DNA of 64,000 bases from Archilochus colubris (Eukaryota; Chordata; Aves; Apodiformes; Trochilidae): NCBI GenBank assembly GCA_023079485.1, contig CM041084.1:128089292-128153291 (forward strand), written 5' to 3'. A program made the translations under genes and the position numbers. How positions within the stretch are numbered: the stretch's first letter is position 1; the number at the start of each line of letters is the position of its first letter. Shown piece by piece: positions 10,120-22,800 of the stretch. The notes beneath the pieces are model-generated. The model ran no database searches. It was not told where the DNA came from and saw only the letters and a list, made by a program, of their open reading frames with translations.

Positions 10120-11310
10120 CTTTTGTCTTTTCACTGGGCACACTAGGGAAGAGTCTGGATCCATCTTCACTGCCCTCATGTGTTTATACACCTTGAAAAG
10201 ATTTCCTCTCTCCAATGACCCTTTTCTCCTCCAGCCTAAACAATCACAGCTTTCTTAGCCCCTCCCAGATATTTCAGTCTCCAATCCCATAATCATCTCC
10301 CTGGTCCCTTGCTGGATCTATTCCAGTATGCTCATGTCCTTCTTATACTGGGGAGCTCAGCACTGGGCACAGCACCCAGATCCGTCCTTCAGCATTGAAT
10401 AAAGGCTCACCTACACTCCACCTGCTGGCAACACTCTTCCTAACACAGCCCAGAAGGCTTTTAAGTTGTTTTTGGTTTTGTTTTTATTCAAAGCCGCAAG
10501 GGTGCACTGCTGGATCGTACTCACCTCGGTGTCCACCACGACCCCCAGCTGCTTTCCTGCCATTCAGTCTCCGGTCTGTGCTGGTCCCTGGTATTATTTT
10601 CACAATAGGTACAAGATGCCACCTTTCTCTTTGTTGAGCTCCATGAGGTTTCTGTCAGCCCATATCTCCAGTTTTTCGAGGTCCTTCTGAAGGGCAGGGC
10701 AGCCCTCTGGTGTATAAACAACTCCTCCCATCTTCTGCAAGCTTCCTGATTGTGCACTCTACCCCATGATCCAGCTAATTAATAAGTACTTTCAACAGCA
10801 TAAACCCCAGAATCATCCTCTAGGGGATGCCAGTAGCAACTGGCTTCCAGCTGGACTTGGTGCCACTGATCACAACCATTTAACCACAGGAGTTCTGGCA
10901 GTTCTCAGTGCACCAGCTCACCAGCTGTTGATGTATCCCATAGATCTGTGTACATGCCATGTCTTAAAACCTTTCTTACCTTGAACCTTCTCAACAAAAG
11001 GTTGATGATCTTTACTGTAGTCTTTGCTACTGGTCTCAGGAGCCCACAGTTCCCACGGGCTGTGCTTTCTCCTAGAGACAAAAGGCAAAGGAGACATGGA
11101 ATACCTCAGCCTTCTCCATGGCCTTTGTCATGAAGCCTCCTGCTCCATTTAGGAGCAGACCCACATTTTCTGTAATTTTCCTTTTGCACCTGATATGCCT
11201 GTGGAAGGCCTGTTGTCCTCCATATCCCCTGTCAGATTCAACTACCGATGGCATGGCTTTGCTTTTCCTAACCCCTTTACTTGACATTTGAACAGGAAAC
11301 CTCACAGGTT
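10120..11310 (-). mobile_element. Long, decayed CR1 copy covering part of the reverse-transcriptase frame
   Basis: The minus strand between 11305 and 11072 retains a CR1 ORF2 segment recognisable by NVGLLLNGAG and MTKAMEKAEV just before the reverse-transcriptase domain. Further left, the plus strand shows reverse-complement CR1 landmarks such as GCACTGGGCACAGCACCC, AGGTCCTTCTGAAGGGC and GGGGATGCCAGTAGCAAC. A T-rich stretch near 10462-10490 interrupts it. Many stops and indels make it inactive. It is older than the CR1 in NDUFAF6 intron 1. Confidence 0.85.
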
Positions 11311-11429
11311 ACCTGACCCTGCTGCCACCTCTTCAATACTAACAGCAGCCTTCTACACAGACTCCTCATGGGGGTGCACAGCAAGAGCATGAAAGGCAAT
11401 GGGTACGAGTTGAAATTAGAGGTTCAGCC

Positions 11430-11487
11430 TAGATAAAAACAAAACAAAAAACCCAAACAAAACAAAAAAAAAAAAAAACCCAAACCT
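11430..11487. repeat. A-rich (CAAAA)n simple repeat
   Basis: AAAACAAAACAAAAAACCC-type units end in a run of fifteen A. It lies just beyond the TP53INP1 3' end. Confidence 0.85.
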
Positions 11488-11774
11488 CCTTCCCCACAAC
11501 CCTGTGCAAGTAGTCACGTTTTTCTCTGTCCTGCAGTCCAGTACTTCTGCATGCTGATCAGGAAACCCAGCAAACGTCACAGATGTGCAGTGCTACTCAC
11601 ACCATGCACTGATCAGCAATGTAAACTGATTCCCAGAACAACTTCTGTACTAGAACAAACACTCCAGGGTACTCAGTACTTGTACCAACCACACCTGAAT
11701 GGGGTGCTCAGGCATTTGCATTTTGACTGACCTGTACATAAAAGAACAGTCTGACAATTTTTAATAGGCCATTT

Positions 11775-11780
11775 TTTATT
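11775..11780 (-). terminator. TP53INP1: Polyadenylation signal AATAAA, TP53INP1
   Basis: The minus strand reads TCTCAATAAAAAATGG. A T/G-richer stretch (TGTTCTTTTATGTAC) follows about 25-40 bases downstream, so cleavage near 11755-11760 is likely. It lies about 2.95 kb past the stop codon, consistent with the long 3' UTR of this gene in mammals. Confidence 0.6.
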
Positions 11781-14155
11781 GAGAGTTAAGATCACGTCCC
11801 CCATGGTGCGCAGAACGCACCGTGAAAACAAAATACAGATTGCTTTAGTAAATACAAACTGGTTAAGCAATGCTACTTTTTGGCAAAGTGCTGTATTTTG
11901 TCGGTTTCCAGCTTGTGTTAAACTTTAAAAATAAGAGCCAGACATTCTTCCATATCAAAAGGACTGCTACAAATAGAGAAGTGGCTCTGGAGAGAAGCTG
12001 CCATATATGCATAGACTGATGTACAGTATTAACCCTAACTGAAATGTCCCTTTTGAATCTTCAAGTTTGCTGTGTAAAAGGCACAGTTCAACATGCAAAT
12101 CTGTCTATTGACCAATATATATGAAAATACAGTTTCAGCAAGATTCATGAATATCAATCAGTATGAGACAGTGCAAGGCCTCCACTTTTACAAGAAAAAA
12201 CACACTGTAATACAATTCAAAAACCATATAAAAAGCCACACAGCTCACTATTAAAACAGAAAACCAAACAATTCTAATTGCCCAATAGCTCCAGGCACAG
12301 AAGAGGGCTAGACCAACATAAATACATAAAACAAATTAACAAAAAGCCATTGATGCAGTACTATCACACAATAATATGGTTTCCAATATTACAAATCGAG
12401 AAGCACAGCTTTGTGCAACAAAACAGTTTATATCCTGAAAGATATAGGTTTTCATCACCAGAAAGTCATCTAGTAATGTAGTATAAGAAGATCAGTATCT
12501 CCCAATCCTAGGAGCAGTCTAAAGTTGCATTTACTTGCCCACTGAGAAGAACAGACCAAGGCTCTCACTGTAATGCCTGGGAGCCTTATACTCTCAGCTC
12601 CATCTCCCTGTTAAGTTAAAGGATTACTTGCTCCTTCCAACGTGGGGAGGTGGAGACTCCATCTTCCTTCATTTCACTTTAAGAAAATTAAAGCTGAAGG
12701 AAAGTAGTTACTTTATATAAAGAAAAATAATACAGGAAAGGAAAGAATTTTCCTGAGCTAGAAAGTTGGCAGTGAGGAGAAGGAAGTTCAAGCCAGGCAG
12801 AAGGTTGGAGTGATAAAGGTATCAGATAATCTGAGGCAAGTAAGAATATTTGTGAACAGATGAGAGACTGATGAAACTACAGCTACTTGCAGATAAACCA
12901 GGGTATTTGGACCACAAAAGAATTGTTGTACAGACATAAGCATGTACTGCTGAGAAGAGTAATAACAATCTCATTTTGGAAATGCATGATGTAACCAAAT
13001 TTGTTTTCTTTCACTGTTCATTCAAGTTCAACCTGTCCTGAAAAAAAAAAAAAGACTAGTGTATCCAGGAAAGCACCACTTGCTCTTATACATTTAACTA
13101 TTTGTCAGCATCCCTTTACAATAATTCTAACTAATTCCAGTGAAGCAGCACAGCTGTAGTGAGAGGTTATAAACACCATTTCCTGTACACTAAGTATGTT
13201 CCACAACAACTCCAGCTGCAGAATGCACAACAGTACTACTAACATCAAAGTTAACCCAAACTGTTTGGTTTCAGTGAAACTGAAGCATTTAGCTGAATTC
13301 AAAATACTTCATAGGTCTGGAATAATTCACATTGTTGGTCTTGCCTAATTTCAAAGACTCCTCACATTACTCCTTATACTGACTTCTGTATAAGGACTAC
13401 TGGAAGACATGGTTGAATGTATTGTTAACACTTTGATGTCCTAGGCACTATGGACAAGGGAAAAAGAGTAAGTCAAGTTAAGCACAGACAGAAAGGGGGA
13501 TGAACTTATATTTCCCCCCGTCTTTCTGTTCAGGTTTCTGCTTACTCACCTCCACAGCCACTCAATCTGCTTTCCCAATTGATCTACCAGGGCTTGGCTG
13601 CCATGCAGCTGCTGTGTAACACACACTCTTTGTCAGCAGGTGAACTTCTCTTTTTAAGTGCCTGCCAACTTCCAAAACATCTTGCACAGTGTTTTTAAGA
13701 TAGCTAGTTGTTAGTTTGGAATGGCTTTTTGTCCCTGTTGGCCCACAGAATTGCTATCCAGTCCTTCTGCCCCCAATGGGCTAGGAGAACAACCACTGCT
13801 GATCTAACTTGGTTTTTATACACCCTGTTATCACTGCATTTAGCTCTGTAAGACTGATATTCCACATGCTTTTCTCCCTGCCACACACTGCCCTTCATTT
13901 TCAATCACAATTAACTCAGACTTCATTTTTTTGTAGAGAGAGAAAGAGAGAAAATTAGGAGAATTAGATAAAAGGAGTAAAACACTCGAACTGTACCAAG
14001 TAAAACCCAGTTCAGCTCTCTGGGTTGTGCACCTGCACTTAACCCATAGGTCCATTTCCTTTCACTCCACTGTGAGGTACTACATCTGTAACACCAGTGC
14101 CATATCATACAACATCAGGGGAACATTTAACCCTTTTCCAATACCCATAATACGT

Positions 14156-14201
14156 ACCCAACACACCTACACAGACTCACAGTCACCCAACACACCTACA
14201 C
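14156..14201. repeat. Short tandem duplication in the TP53INP1 3' UTR
   Basis: ACCCAACACACCTACAC occurs exactly at 14156-14172 and 14185-14201, a period of 29 bases. Confidence 0.8.
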
Positions 14202-14721
14202 GAGTAGGTACTAGGCAATTTAGGCTGGATGTCCTTCTTGTAACAGCTCAACATAGCTATGTAATATCCACTGGCAGCTATAGTATTTCATTGTTAGAAA
14301 GTAATCATATATGCTGAATACACAGACAAATACACAAGCTGTCAAGTACAGCTCATTAAAGTATATGGCTAATCTCAAATTTTCTAACTCCACTTTGATT
14401 AATGCAAAATGTAACTGATTTGCATCTCAGTTAAATTTCTTTAAAATACGAACTAGGAACCCATCTATAAATCTTAGTTTAAAACAACACACAAACTATT
14501 GTACTGATAGGCTTCCAAGACATCGATATTTAACATCAATGTTTAGGACTTGCTGCAAGATGCTCAAGAGATTTATGTGTCATTCCAAAAGGATGCAACA
14601 CTAATTAAGATTGCACGCGAGGGATTGATGATCAACTTTGGATTGACCACAGTTACCTATGCATGAAAACAAGAGCAACCTAAAAAAACAATTAGACCAT
14701 AGATTAAAACCACAAGAGCCA

Positions 14722-14971
14722 TCAGTAATTGAACTGGCGCTGGCAAGGCTGGTGAACAAAGAGTCCATTGTGCTTGACTTGCCGAGAGTGGCAATCCCTG
14801 GTGAGGTTTTGGCGACGGAGACTGTTTCTGTTGAGAGAGTGTCTTTCATTATGTTCTTTTATCCAGTGGGTAGGACGAAAGCTCTTGTTTTTTTCCAGAA
14901 AAGTTGAACGAGTAGCAAGAGCTGTGACATAGCAGTGCACATGCTGTCCTGTTTCATTTCGGGCCTCCAGT
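14722..14971 (-). CDS. TP53INP1: TP53INP1 last coding exon
   Basis: The acceptor is ACATTTCCAG. It encodes LEARNETGQHVHCYVTALA, FRPTHWIKEHNER and the basic C-terminal region, ending QFNY and TGA at 14724-14722. Its counterpart in human ends QYNY. Confidence 0.95.
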
Positions 14972-17900
14972 CTGGAAATGTAAGCAACAGATATCAAGTC
15001 ATTACTGAGATGCTCTGGAAAGGTATGCAAACTATAAAGGGGAGAACAGGGGCATCAACATCCAGCATTTCAAAAGGACACCCTTATTCTGCTGAGCAGA
15101 AATTTGGGCTGAGGTGAAGTCAAACTAGTTTATGAAGACCACACTGCAAAGTAACACATAGGGCACCTAACTCACTTTTTGTGTGAGGGCATCACAGTAG
15201 CCTTGGGACTTCTGGTGTATTTATTATTGCAGCCTTCCCTCTCCACCTCACCTCCCCAAGCCCAAGATACACTACAAGATAAGAAATAAGGCAAGGTGGT
15301 TTCGCACTGCTCCAGCTTAAGAAGACCTGGAGTTATCCACTAGGCAAAGTGTGGTTCAGAATCCTCTTGAACATAGGTAGTTCAGCTTGAAAACAGAAGC
15401 AGGCTAATGAAAGTGTGTTTGGATTGCCAGCCACACAAGTAAATCCAAACAATGCTCATGCAGAAGAATGAGAAAGACCAGTTGTGACACACACAGGAAA
15501 TAACTTAGAAAGACTGTTCCTCAACCACCCCTCTAGATTTCAAGAGCAGTCAGTCAGCAGGTTTGGCAAACCCTTACTCATTCATGCACTAGTGAAAAAC
15601 AAACCAGCAGCCTATGCAAGCAGGGACTGACATTGAAAAGAACTTCTCTCCTTGACAGAACAATCATGGGTGTTTCCTAAACCCTCCAAAGTAAAGCTAA
15701 AAATAAGCCTGGTAGTTTTAAAAGCAAAGTAAATGCCAAATTTAAACACCTGATCTGGTGTGAGACCAGTGGCACCAGAGTTGCTTGCCCTCTTTTTCCT
15801 CACCCAGGACTCAATAACCAGCTGTCAACTCAGTGGTGGCCAGGAAAGATGTCTGCAAGATCAGGAGCTTGCTCAGGCATGAGCAAGAGGTTTCTTGGAA
15901 ACTGTTTCTCAGCACTAGCATGACACTATAATGAAGTCTCTTCTGGAAGAGCTTAATTTGCCTTTACTGATGTCTCTGTGGGTATAAGTATAGCCACCCA
16001 TGCCCATGATATGCTCTTAGAGCCTTCCTTCTGGGAGGGCTGCAGGTGCCTGGCACAGAAGTGAGCTGTGCCTCCTGCCACTCCACACTGGAGCAAAGTA
16101 TTCCCTCGTCAGCAAGGGAATATTCTCCCCCATCTGGTTGTTGTGTTTGGGTTTGTTTTTTTGAATGTTTAAACCCACTTGCTTTTGGCTCCTCGGTTAG
16201 CCCAACGACTGACTGAAGCCTACAGACTCCAGAACAGCCACCTGGGACGTGCTGGCTTTCCCCTGCCTGTTCACTGGATGTTGCCTAAACCTACCACTTG
16301 AAATACAAAGCAAGTGATTAATACAACACAGATCAACTCCCAGTGCCTTGTAAATACTTTCTGTGCAGATCACATCAGTTTAATTTACATGAGGGTGCCT
16401 GCAAATATAGGGCTACCGTTTCCTATGTGGGGTAATCCCTTAATGCACTGAATAGTGCTGGAGGTGGAACTCCAAGTGAAGCCTTTCTAGGGAAAGCCCT
16501 ATGGAGCTTTAAAGCTACACCACACTTATTTTACAACCTATTTTACCTAAGCATGCCCTTTCTGCAAATCATTAGCTAGCAAAAGGCATTAGCTGTTAAT
16601 ACAAAGCACTGTGGTTTGTTACAGAAAAACACATGACTAACCTGATAAACAGGGGGAAGCTTATACAGCATCCTTTTGCTTGTAAGGAATGTAAAAGGAG
16701 CAAATAGATTTCCTCCCCAAGAGAAGAAGAAAAAACAAATTTAAAAATGCTGGTTGGTAATGTTTAAACTTGTTTGTAAACCAACACTCTTGTACTTGTT
16801 ATCTGAAAGTTAAGCCAGGACAGCAGAAGTGGTCTGAATTTGCTGAAAGGCCACATACTTTTTCTGAAAGGTAGCATCTTGATAGCCTGGAAACTAGTGA
16901 GCCCCCAGCACCAAAAGACCAGGGCTGATTCCACCAATAGTCAAAATGTCATTTTAGAGGGGCTGTGTCTAAAGCCAGACCACTGCTACATATATTGACT
17001 GCAGCAACCCCAGCATCTATTCTGCTGGAAAGTGTAAGTGTCCTGCCAGTTGTGCTATAGAACCAGACCTCACAAGAAACATTAAAGGCTTCAGACCCCA
17101 CTGTTCAATTAATACCTGAGTAACTTTCCTGCCCTTAGCATTTTGACTTGTTAAAGCAGATGTAGTTAGGTGATCAAGGAACATCATTTGGCACAAAGGT
17201 TAGTCATAAAACCAGTATTGTTTTGGCAGACAAGGCTCTAGAGGAAGCAGTGTTGCTAGCAGCCTGATCAAACAAAAGCACTGTCCCAAAACAGAAGTAC
17301 TTACTGTGCCAGTGTGCCTTAAGCAGCTTTTCTTGGCCCTACAATGTCAAATGGCCAACCATTAAACCTCTAGAGACTTCAAAACATCTTTTGAAACTTA
17401 CTGCATTATCAGTGTAATTGATGTTCCCAGCTTATGTAGTCTACCTGGACTTAAAGTCTCCTCCCAGTTCTGCCACCCAAAATAACCTATAAAAAACCCC
17501 TAGGTCCTCTGACAAAGCAATGGCACAGAAGTTAGTGAGAAGAAACTTAATCACACACCAGCTGAAGTTCATCACACCTTTAGCACATTAAAGCAGCTTA
17601 TCTGTACTGTGTAATGCAAGACAGAATTCTTCTCCAGAGTTTATATCAGTATCTCCAGCTCAAGTCACTGGGAAGACAGTGCCCAGTTTTGGCATGCAAA
17701 CTGGTACTTTAGATAAACTGGTCTGCTGCCTTTCACTAAGGCATGCCTTGCAGCCTGCAGATCTCTTCCAAGTTCCTTCAGACTCTTATTTTAATGATGC
17801 TGTGTGCTCATAGCTTCCCCCTAAATTGAAATTAAGCTAGACTCTTCATGCTTAACATCACAAACTGCCTTCCCCAAAGAATTATACAAATCCTCCACTC

Positions 17901-19882
17901 TAAGATAGAGGGTACCAACACTGTACTTCAATATTATACACCAGCATGCCATCTCAAAGTCACCAGTTTCTTTGAACTAAGAACTTGAAATATGGCAAAG
18001 AGATGACCAGAAAAGTTACGGCATCTACCTACAGCAATTCTACCACTACACTATTTTTTCCCCCTATATAACAAAGTTTAGAAATACTATGATTTCTAAG
18101 GATAAGCAGTAGATGGGACAACAAGCCAGTTTTTGTTATTAAACAGGCTTCACAAAACACCCAGGTATTTCCAAATCAATGAACACATGGGCAAATGTGA
18201 AGTCACAACAGCAAATTGTGTATACAGCTAGGTATACCATACTTGTATAGCTGTATGTACCAAACAGTTAACACCAAAGCAGTGCATGGCAATCATGCCT
18301 TTGCAAAATCCCACATGGACAGATCTTCATGGCTCAAAACGAAAGAGCACAACTTCTTCCCTTGTTAAAAGCAGAAGTTTGTAGCACCATATTTCACCTC
18401 AAGGGGAGTAAGTTTTGTGGAATATGTCAGTTTGCTTTTGTTCCACAAGTCACCTGTGGAAGAATTTAATCCTGTCCTAATCTATTACTGAGTTGAAGAA
18501 CAGAAAAAAAACCCAAACCAAAACAGACTTCCCTGTCAGGGTAATTAAAGCAATATTTTTCATCTCAGGAGGTGAATGAAAGCTCACTGAGTAGCAGTTA
18601 TGAAAGATACACAGAGCTATGGAGAGGGTAAAGTACTTTCTAATCTGCATCACCTGCTATAAAGTTAACTGCCACCAGTTTCAACAGAAGCAGAGCATAT
18701 TCTGCAGTGGAATAATGAGGCTCCATAAATATTCATTGCAGTGTCAAAACAGCATACCCAACTCTTTCCTGACATAATCTTCTATAACATTTTTCTAGGC
18801 TGGCAGGCAGCCCTGACAACCCTTACCCACCCTGTGTAGTATTCATGCTTTATTCACTTGCTCCAAAATACACTGGAAAATTCAGTATTAAGTGTCTAAG
18901 TTGATCAAGTAGAAACCAGATATTCTGAGCAACAGAGCTTCTTGACAAGAGCATTCAGACGTACCTAGGACTACCTGGACCATGGAACTCCTCATCTCCA
19001 CATCCAGTCTCATTAAGGCTGTGACAAGCATTGTGGACAGCATACACAGACATGCTGGGATGCTCTATTAGAAGGTTCTCCATGGGACTGGTTTCCACTT
19101 TGATAGTGGTTAATCCACCTGCAGTAAAACATGGGGGAGGGGTAATAAACCAGCTCTCCTCCATGGGACATGACTCAAACTGGATGAAGCAAGACTCGCT
19201 GGCCTCTGGCAAGTGTTCCAAGGGAGATGGCAAACAAGAGAAGACGGGTGAGCCGTCCGCATCTGATGCTTCAGTGATGTCCACTTCCTCCCCAGAGCAA
19301 TTAGTGCAAGTGTCTGCTGTAGGTGGGCATTAGTCAGTGCAGAGGAACCCATGGATGTTGGTGAGTGCAGGTCAAAACCAACAAGGTTGCACAAAGCCAG
19401 AAAGGAGATAAAAAAAAAAAACAAACAGAAATAAACCCCCATTAGCACATATACAATTCTTTATTTTTTTAAAAGCAAGGGGAGGGGAAAAGGGAGTTCT
19501 CTGATAAGCCATGCTAGACATGTAAAACAACTGTTATCAGTAAAGCTATACAGTTGTATAATAAGTCAAATATATTTTATCTGTACACGTAGTTCTGCTC
19601 AAGCCTGTGTCAGGCTTATAAACACGACATCATTTTTCTCACCAGTTCACGTAACGTGTTTTGGTACATTTGTTTGGAAGACACATTACACTCTAATCTA
19701 CACTGGTTATGGTTCCTTTACATGGAAGCAAGACAAGTAAGGCAAAACTTGTGTTTGAGAGATGTCTTACCTATGAAGTCAACTAGAATCCACTCCTCAT
19801 CTTCTTTCTCACTGAACTCTGGCTCTTGGCTGGACAAGTTATCAATCTCTCCCATGAGCATGTTATTTAATCTCTGGAACAT
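14722..19882 (-). CDS. TP53INP1: Tumour protein p53-inducible nuclear protein 1 (complete coding sequence, three coding exons)
   Basis: TP53INP1 is a stress-induced protein that promotes p53 activity in the nucleus and binds LC3/GABARAP proteins in autophagy. Coding exons on the minus strand are 19771-19882, 18965-19313 and 14722-14971, all with GT-AG introns and consistent phases. They give about 236 residues against 240 in human. Residues 31-34 are WILV within an acidic context (EDEEWILVDF), the LC3-interacting motif, at the same position as in human. The central block ESCPMEESWFITPPPCF and KVETSPMENLLIEHPSMSVY match human closely. The C-terminus has the basic segment LNRNSLRRQNLTRDC and ends FNY. 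The acidic glutamate run after DTCT in the human protein is largely absent here. Identification is firm. Confidence 0.96.
14972..18964 (-). other. TP53INP1: TP53INP1 intron between second and last coding exons
   Basis: Four kilobases without a recognisable repeat of the CR1 or LTR type and without a supported exon. Two isolated p53-type half-sites are present (16549-16558 and 17739-17748) but no paired element. Confidence 0.65.
18965..19313 (-). CDS. TP53INP1: TP53INP1 second coding exon
   Basis: The acceptor is TACAGCAG. The exon opens with the two bases completing an Asp codon, then TCTNCSGEEVDITEASDADG, and carries the conserved central domain. It ends GSP plus two bases of an Arg codon at donor GTACGT. 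Reading through the donor would add only Arg-Tyr-Val before a stop. Confidence 0.94.
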
Positions 19883-19884
19883 TA
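19771..19884 (-). CDS. TP53INP1: TP53INP1 first coding exon (start codon and LIR motif)
   Basis: After the acceptor CCTTAG, two untranslated bases precede ATG at 19882-19880. The exon encodes MFQRLNNMLMGEIDNLSSQE and then the acidic LIR segment, ending in DFI plus one base of the next codon, with donor GTAAGA. The translated part is 19771-19882. Confidence 0.93.
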
Positions 19885-22800
19885 CTAAGGCAGAACAAGA
19901 CTTTGGCTAGTAGGTCTTTAACTTCAAGGCCCAAGGCACAGCTTGCACTGTACTAGCAGAGTGGCAAAGACTTGAGATTAAAGTGCATAGATACTTTATC
20001 AGCTTAGGTAGAGGACATGCAGAGGCATGGCTGGTAAACAGTTTATGTAAAACCTGAAAGAAAGAAAGAAAAAGAAAGGATGACAAGAGTCTTAATGACA
20101 AAGGAACAGCTAACATCATTCATGAAAAAAATTAAATCCCATGTCATCGGTGCAGTCTGAGACACCAGTGAATGTTTTTCCCTGCGAGGAGAGGCAGTTT
20201 CACTGCCATTCACCATTCCTTCCCAGCCAGATACATAGAAAAAGCCCAAGTGGAGTGGAGCACCTTCCTCCTAGATCCTCCTCCCTGTGCAAAGGTCCAT
20301 TCAGCTGCCAATCCCCACCTTCTCCTACACGAGGAGAGGACTTTTGCACAGGTGCCTTATGCCTGCACTCACTGAGGTGTTCCCCAGCACCCTGCCTGTC
20401 TTCCTTCTGATCAGAGAGAGATGTGAAGTGCACGATTGTTTCTTGCTCCACACAACACATCTCCTCTGTTGACACAGCCTCACACCTCTCCCAGAGGCTC
20501 CTGTAAAAGCTCCCAGGGGTGCCCAAGGGAGTGTTTCTTCTCCCTCCCACCACAGACTGTTCAGAGCCACTTTCTACAAGTTAACACAGCAGGAAGGCAA
20601 ATCCCTTCTTCAGGTTCAAAGTGCACTGTGTAGTTACTGGGGAGACCATTTTCACAGCAAGCATTTAACTAGTCATGTATGCTTAAGTCTATGTAACAAG
20701 ACAAAGTAACTCATATACTTAATTAAAACCAATGCTTACTTCTTAACATACTTCCCAAAATCTATATATAAACAGTCACCATAAGGCTGAACTCAACGTT
20801 TGACATTTAAGATGAAAAATCCTGTTAGTATCAAGCAGCTGAAAGTTCAGCCACCTCAGATCAGCCTTTGACCATGTATGTATGAGCCAACAAATAGAAG
20901 CAATTAAAGTAGCCTGAAAAGTAAAGACAGTATGTAAAAAATACTCACCAAATTAACTACAAGTTAATTGCACCATAGTTATATTTGTCACAGAATGTCA
21001 GAATTATTACAGATTAAATACCTGCTCAATAATTAAATACCCAGGTAAGAGACCATGAGTGTCTGTATTCAGAAAGAGAAAGTAAGACTACACTACACTA
21101 GGCAAACCCAGCCATTAAAAGAAAACACAACCCACAAAGATTGCTTAAGGCCAATATCCCTTGCTTCACCCTGTAATATGCAGGCTACACTAAAGACTCC
21201 TACATCACCTTACTTCAGGACACTGGACCCCATCACCTGCTCCACTGAATGCATCCATACAGTACTGCTCCCATAGACAACTATGCAGCTACCTCCTTAT
21301 TCAAACAGCACAAAAGGATGGGATTATAATTTAAAGTATTATTTAGAAGCAACCTGAAAAGGTTTTGTGTAACTCAAGAAGTTTCTGCTGAAGAACCTGA
21401 GTGCATAACTAATGCTGTGGGAAGACAAAGCTAGGAACAACAGGCTCAGCTGCAGCAGAGATAAAAAGTTATTTTTTAGGATCACTCTTGAAAATTAAAC
21501 ATGTGGGCTCTCCTTAAGAGTGCTACAAGAGCGATCAGAAGTTTAAAGAAAAATGGTAAAAAATTTAAAAAGGGAAGTGCTTAACAGAGGGAAGGAAAAA
21601 AAATTACAACGGTAGTCAATTATGTTAAGAGGCAAACTTTTATTCCTTTCTTCTACACTCACAGCAAGCAGAAGTGGCTTTTAACTGCAGCGAAGTTCAA
21701 TTTTCAGTGGTTATCAGAAGGAAATGCTTTTAACCATTAAGGTTGCTAAGACCAGGATGGGTTAACTTAGGAAATGCCAAATGCCCACAGTGTTCCTAAC
21801 CATCTTCCTGAAAAGGTTTGAGCTTTTCAATTATAGACAGATCTTGCCATGGATAAGGAAACAGACTCTAGGTGGAAGCATAAAGTCTGTAGCTTTCCAG
21901 CTATCTTCCACATCCAACCCTAACTCTCCTTTGGCAGAAGGCCTAGGAACAAAATGCTTTTTTTTTTTTCTTTAGGCTAACTAGAAAGCCACAGTGTAAT
22001 TGCTGATCAGCCCTGGTGTTCCCTGGACTCCCCCACTCACCCACTGCCTCTTCCCAAGAGCGAGACTAGAAGTCCCTTCAGGAAGAAGCTATCTTTTTGT
22101 TCTGAGCGTGGAGAGCTCATACTCCTACGTTAAGACTTCAGAGACATCACAACAACATGAAATAACCAAGCTCTAACAACCCAGAGATCACTGATGCCTA
22201 GAATGCAAGTGAAACAAACTACAGCTTTTGACCCATAAAAGGCTTTCTGCGTCTTCCTCCCACCCCAAGACAGATAAAAAAGAAACAAGCAATCAAAAAA
22301 CCACAAACAAAACAAAAAACTCCAAACATCTGAACCTCTCTGAAACTGGTTGATGTTTTGACACCCTTCTGGATAAAGTGCCTTTAAAAACGCCACACTT
22401 GGGTGCCGTTGTGCAAGTCTGATGGGCACTAAGAAGTGACACTGTTGTGGCCAGGGGAGGGAAAGTAGCCAGAGGCTGGAGGAGGTAGTTCTGAGACAGG
22501 AACTATCAGCTGCAAGAAAAGACAAGACTAGGGAACAGCTGACTCAGCTACAGGAGCTGATAAAAGGCTGTTACAGATAACACATCCAACGCTTGTCAAC
22601 AATATTGTATTTCTGCATTGAGATTTTTTTTTCCCCCTTCCACCTTAGTAGAAGGGATGGGCTGCAGGCTAAACAAAAAACAAACAAAAGAGTACAACAA
22701 AAAAAATCAGAAGAAAAAAAGAGAAAAGACACCCCCCTCCTAACTCATTTCTGCGGTTCTCCCCCGTGCCCCCAACTCGCAGACATTTCATTACCACCAG

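Larger units (their letters stand above)
4650..11760. other. Intergenic region between CCNE2 and TP53INP1
   Basis: No host gene was recognised. It holds the nested CR1 pair (4985-5935), a perfect 11-base inverted repeat (7817-7843), A/C-rich simple repeats (7432-7490, 9667-9736, 11430-11487) and a long decayed CR1 (10120-11310). Open frames are short and lack recognisable content. Confidence 0.7.
11760..14721 (-). other. TP53INP1: TP53INP1 3' UTR
   Basis: This is AT-rich sequence with no CR1 insertion, continuous between the stop codon at 14724-14722 and the AATAAA at 11780-11775. It contains a miR-155-type seed match (14399-14405), a miR-17-family seed match (11885-11891) and a small tandem duplication (14156-14201). 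Both microRNA families are established regulators of mammalian TP53INP1. The extent is inferred. Confidence 0.6.

Noticed and set aside
16549..17748. p53 response element in TP53INP1 intron 3
   Set aside because: AAGCATGCCC (16549-16558) and AGGCATGCCT (17739-17748) are perfect half-sites, but no second half-site lies within 0-13 bases, so neither is a convincing element alone.
18965..19284. TP53INP1 exon as a stand-alone 109-residue protein
   Set aside because: The frame starts at an internal Met and ends just past a splice donor; it is the middle exon of TP53INP1.
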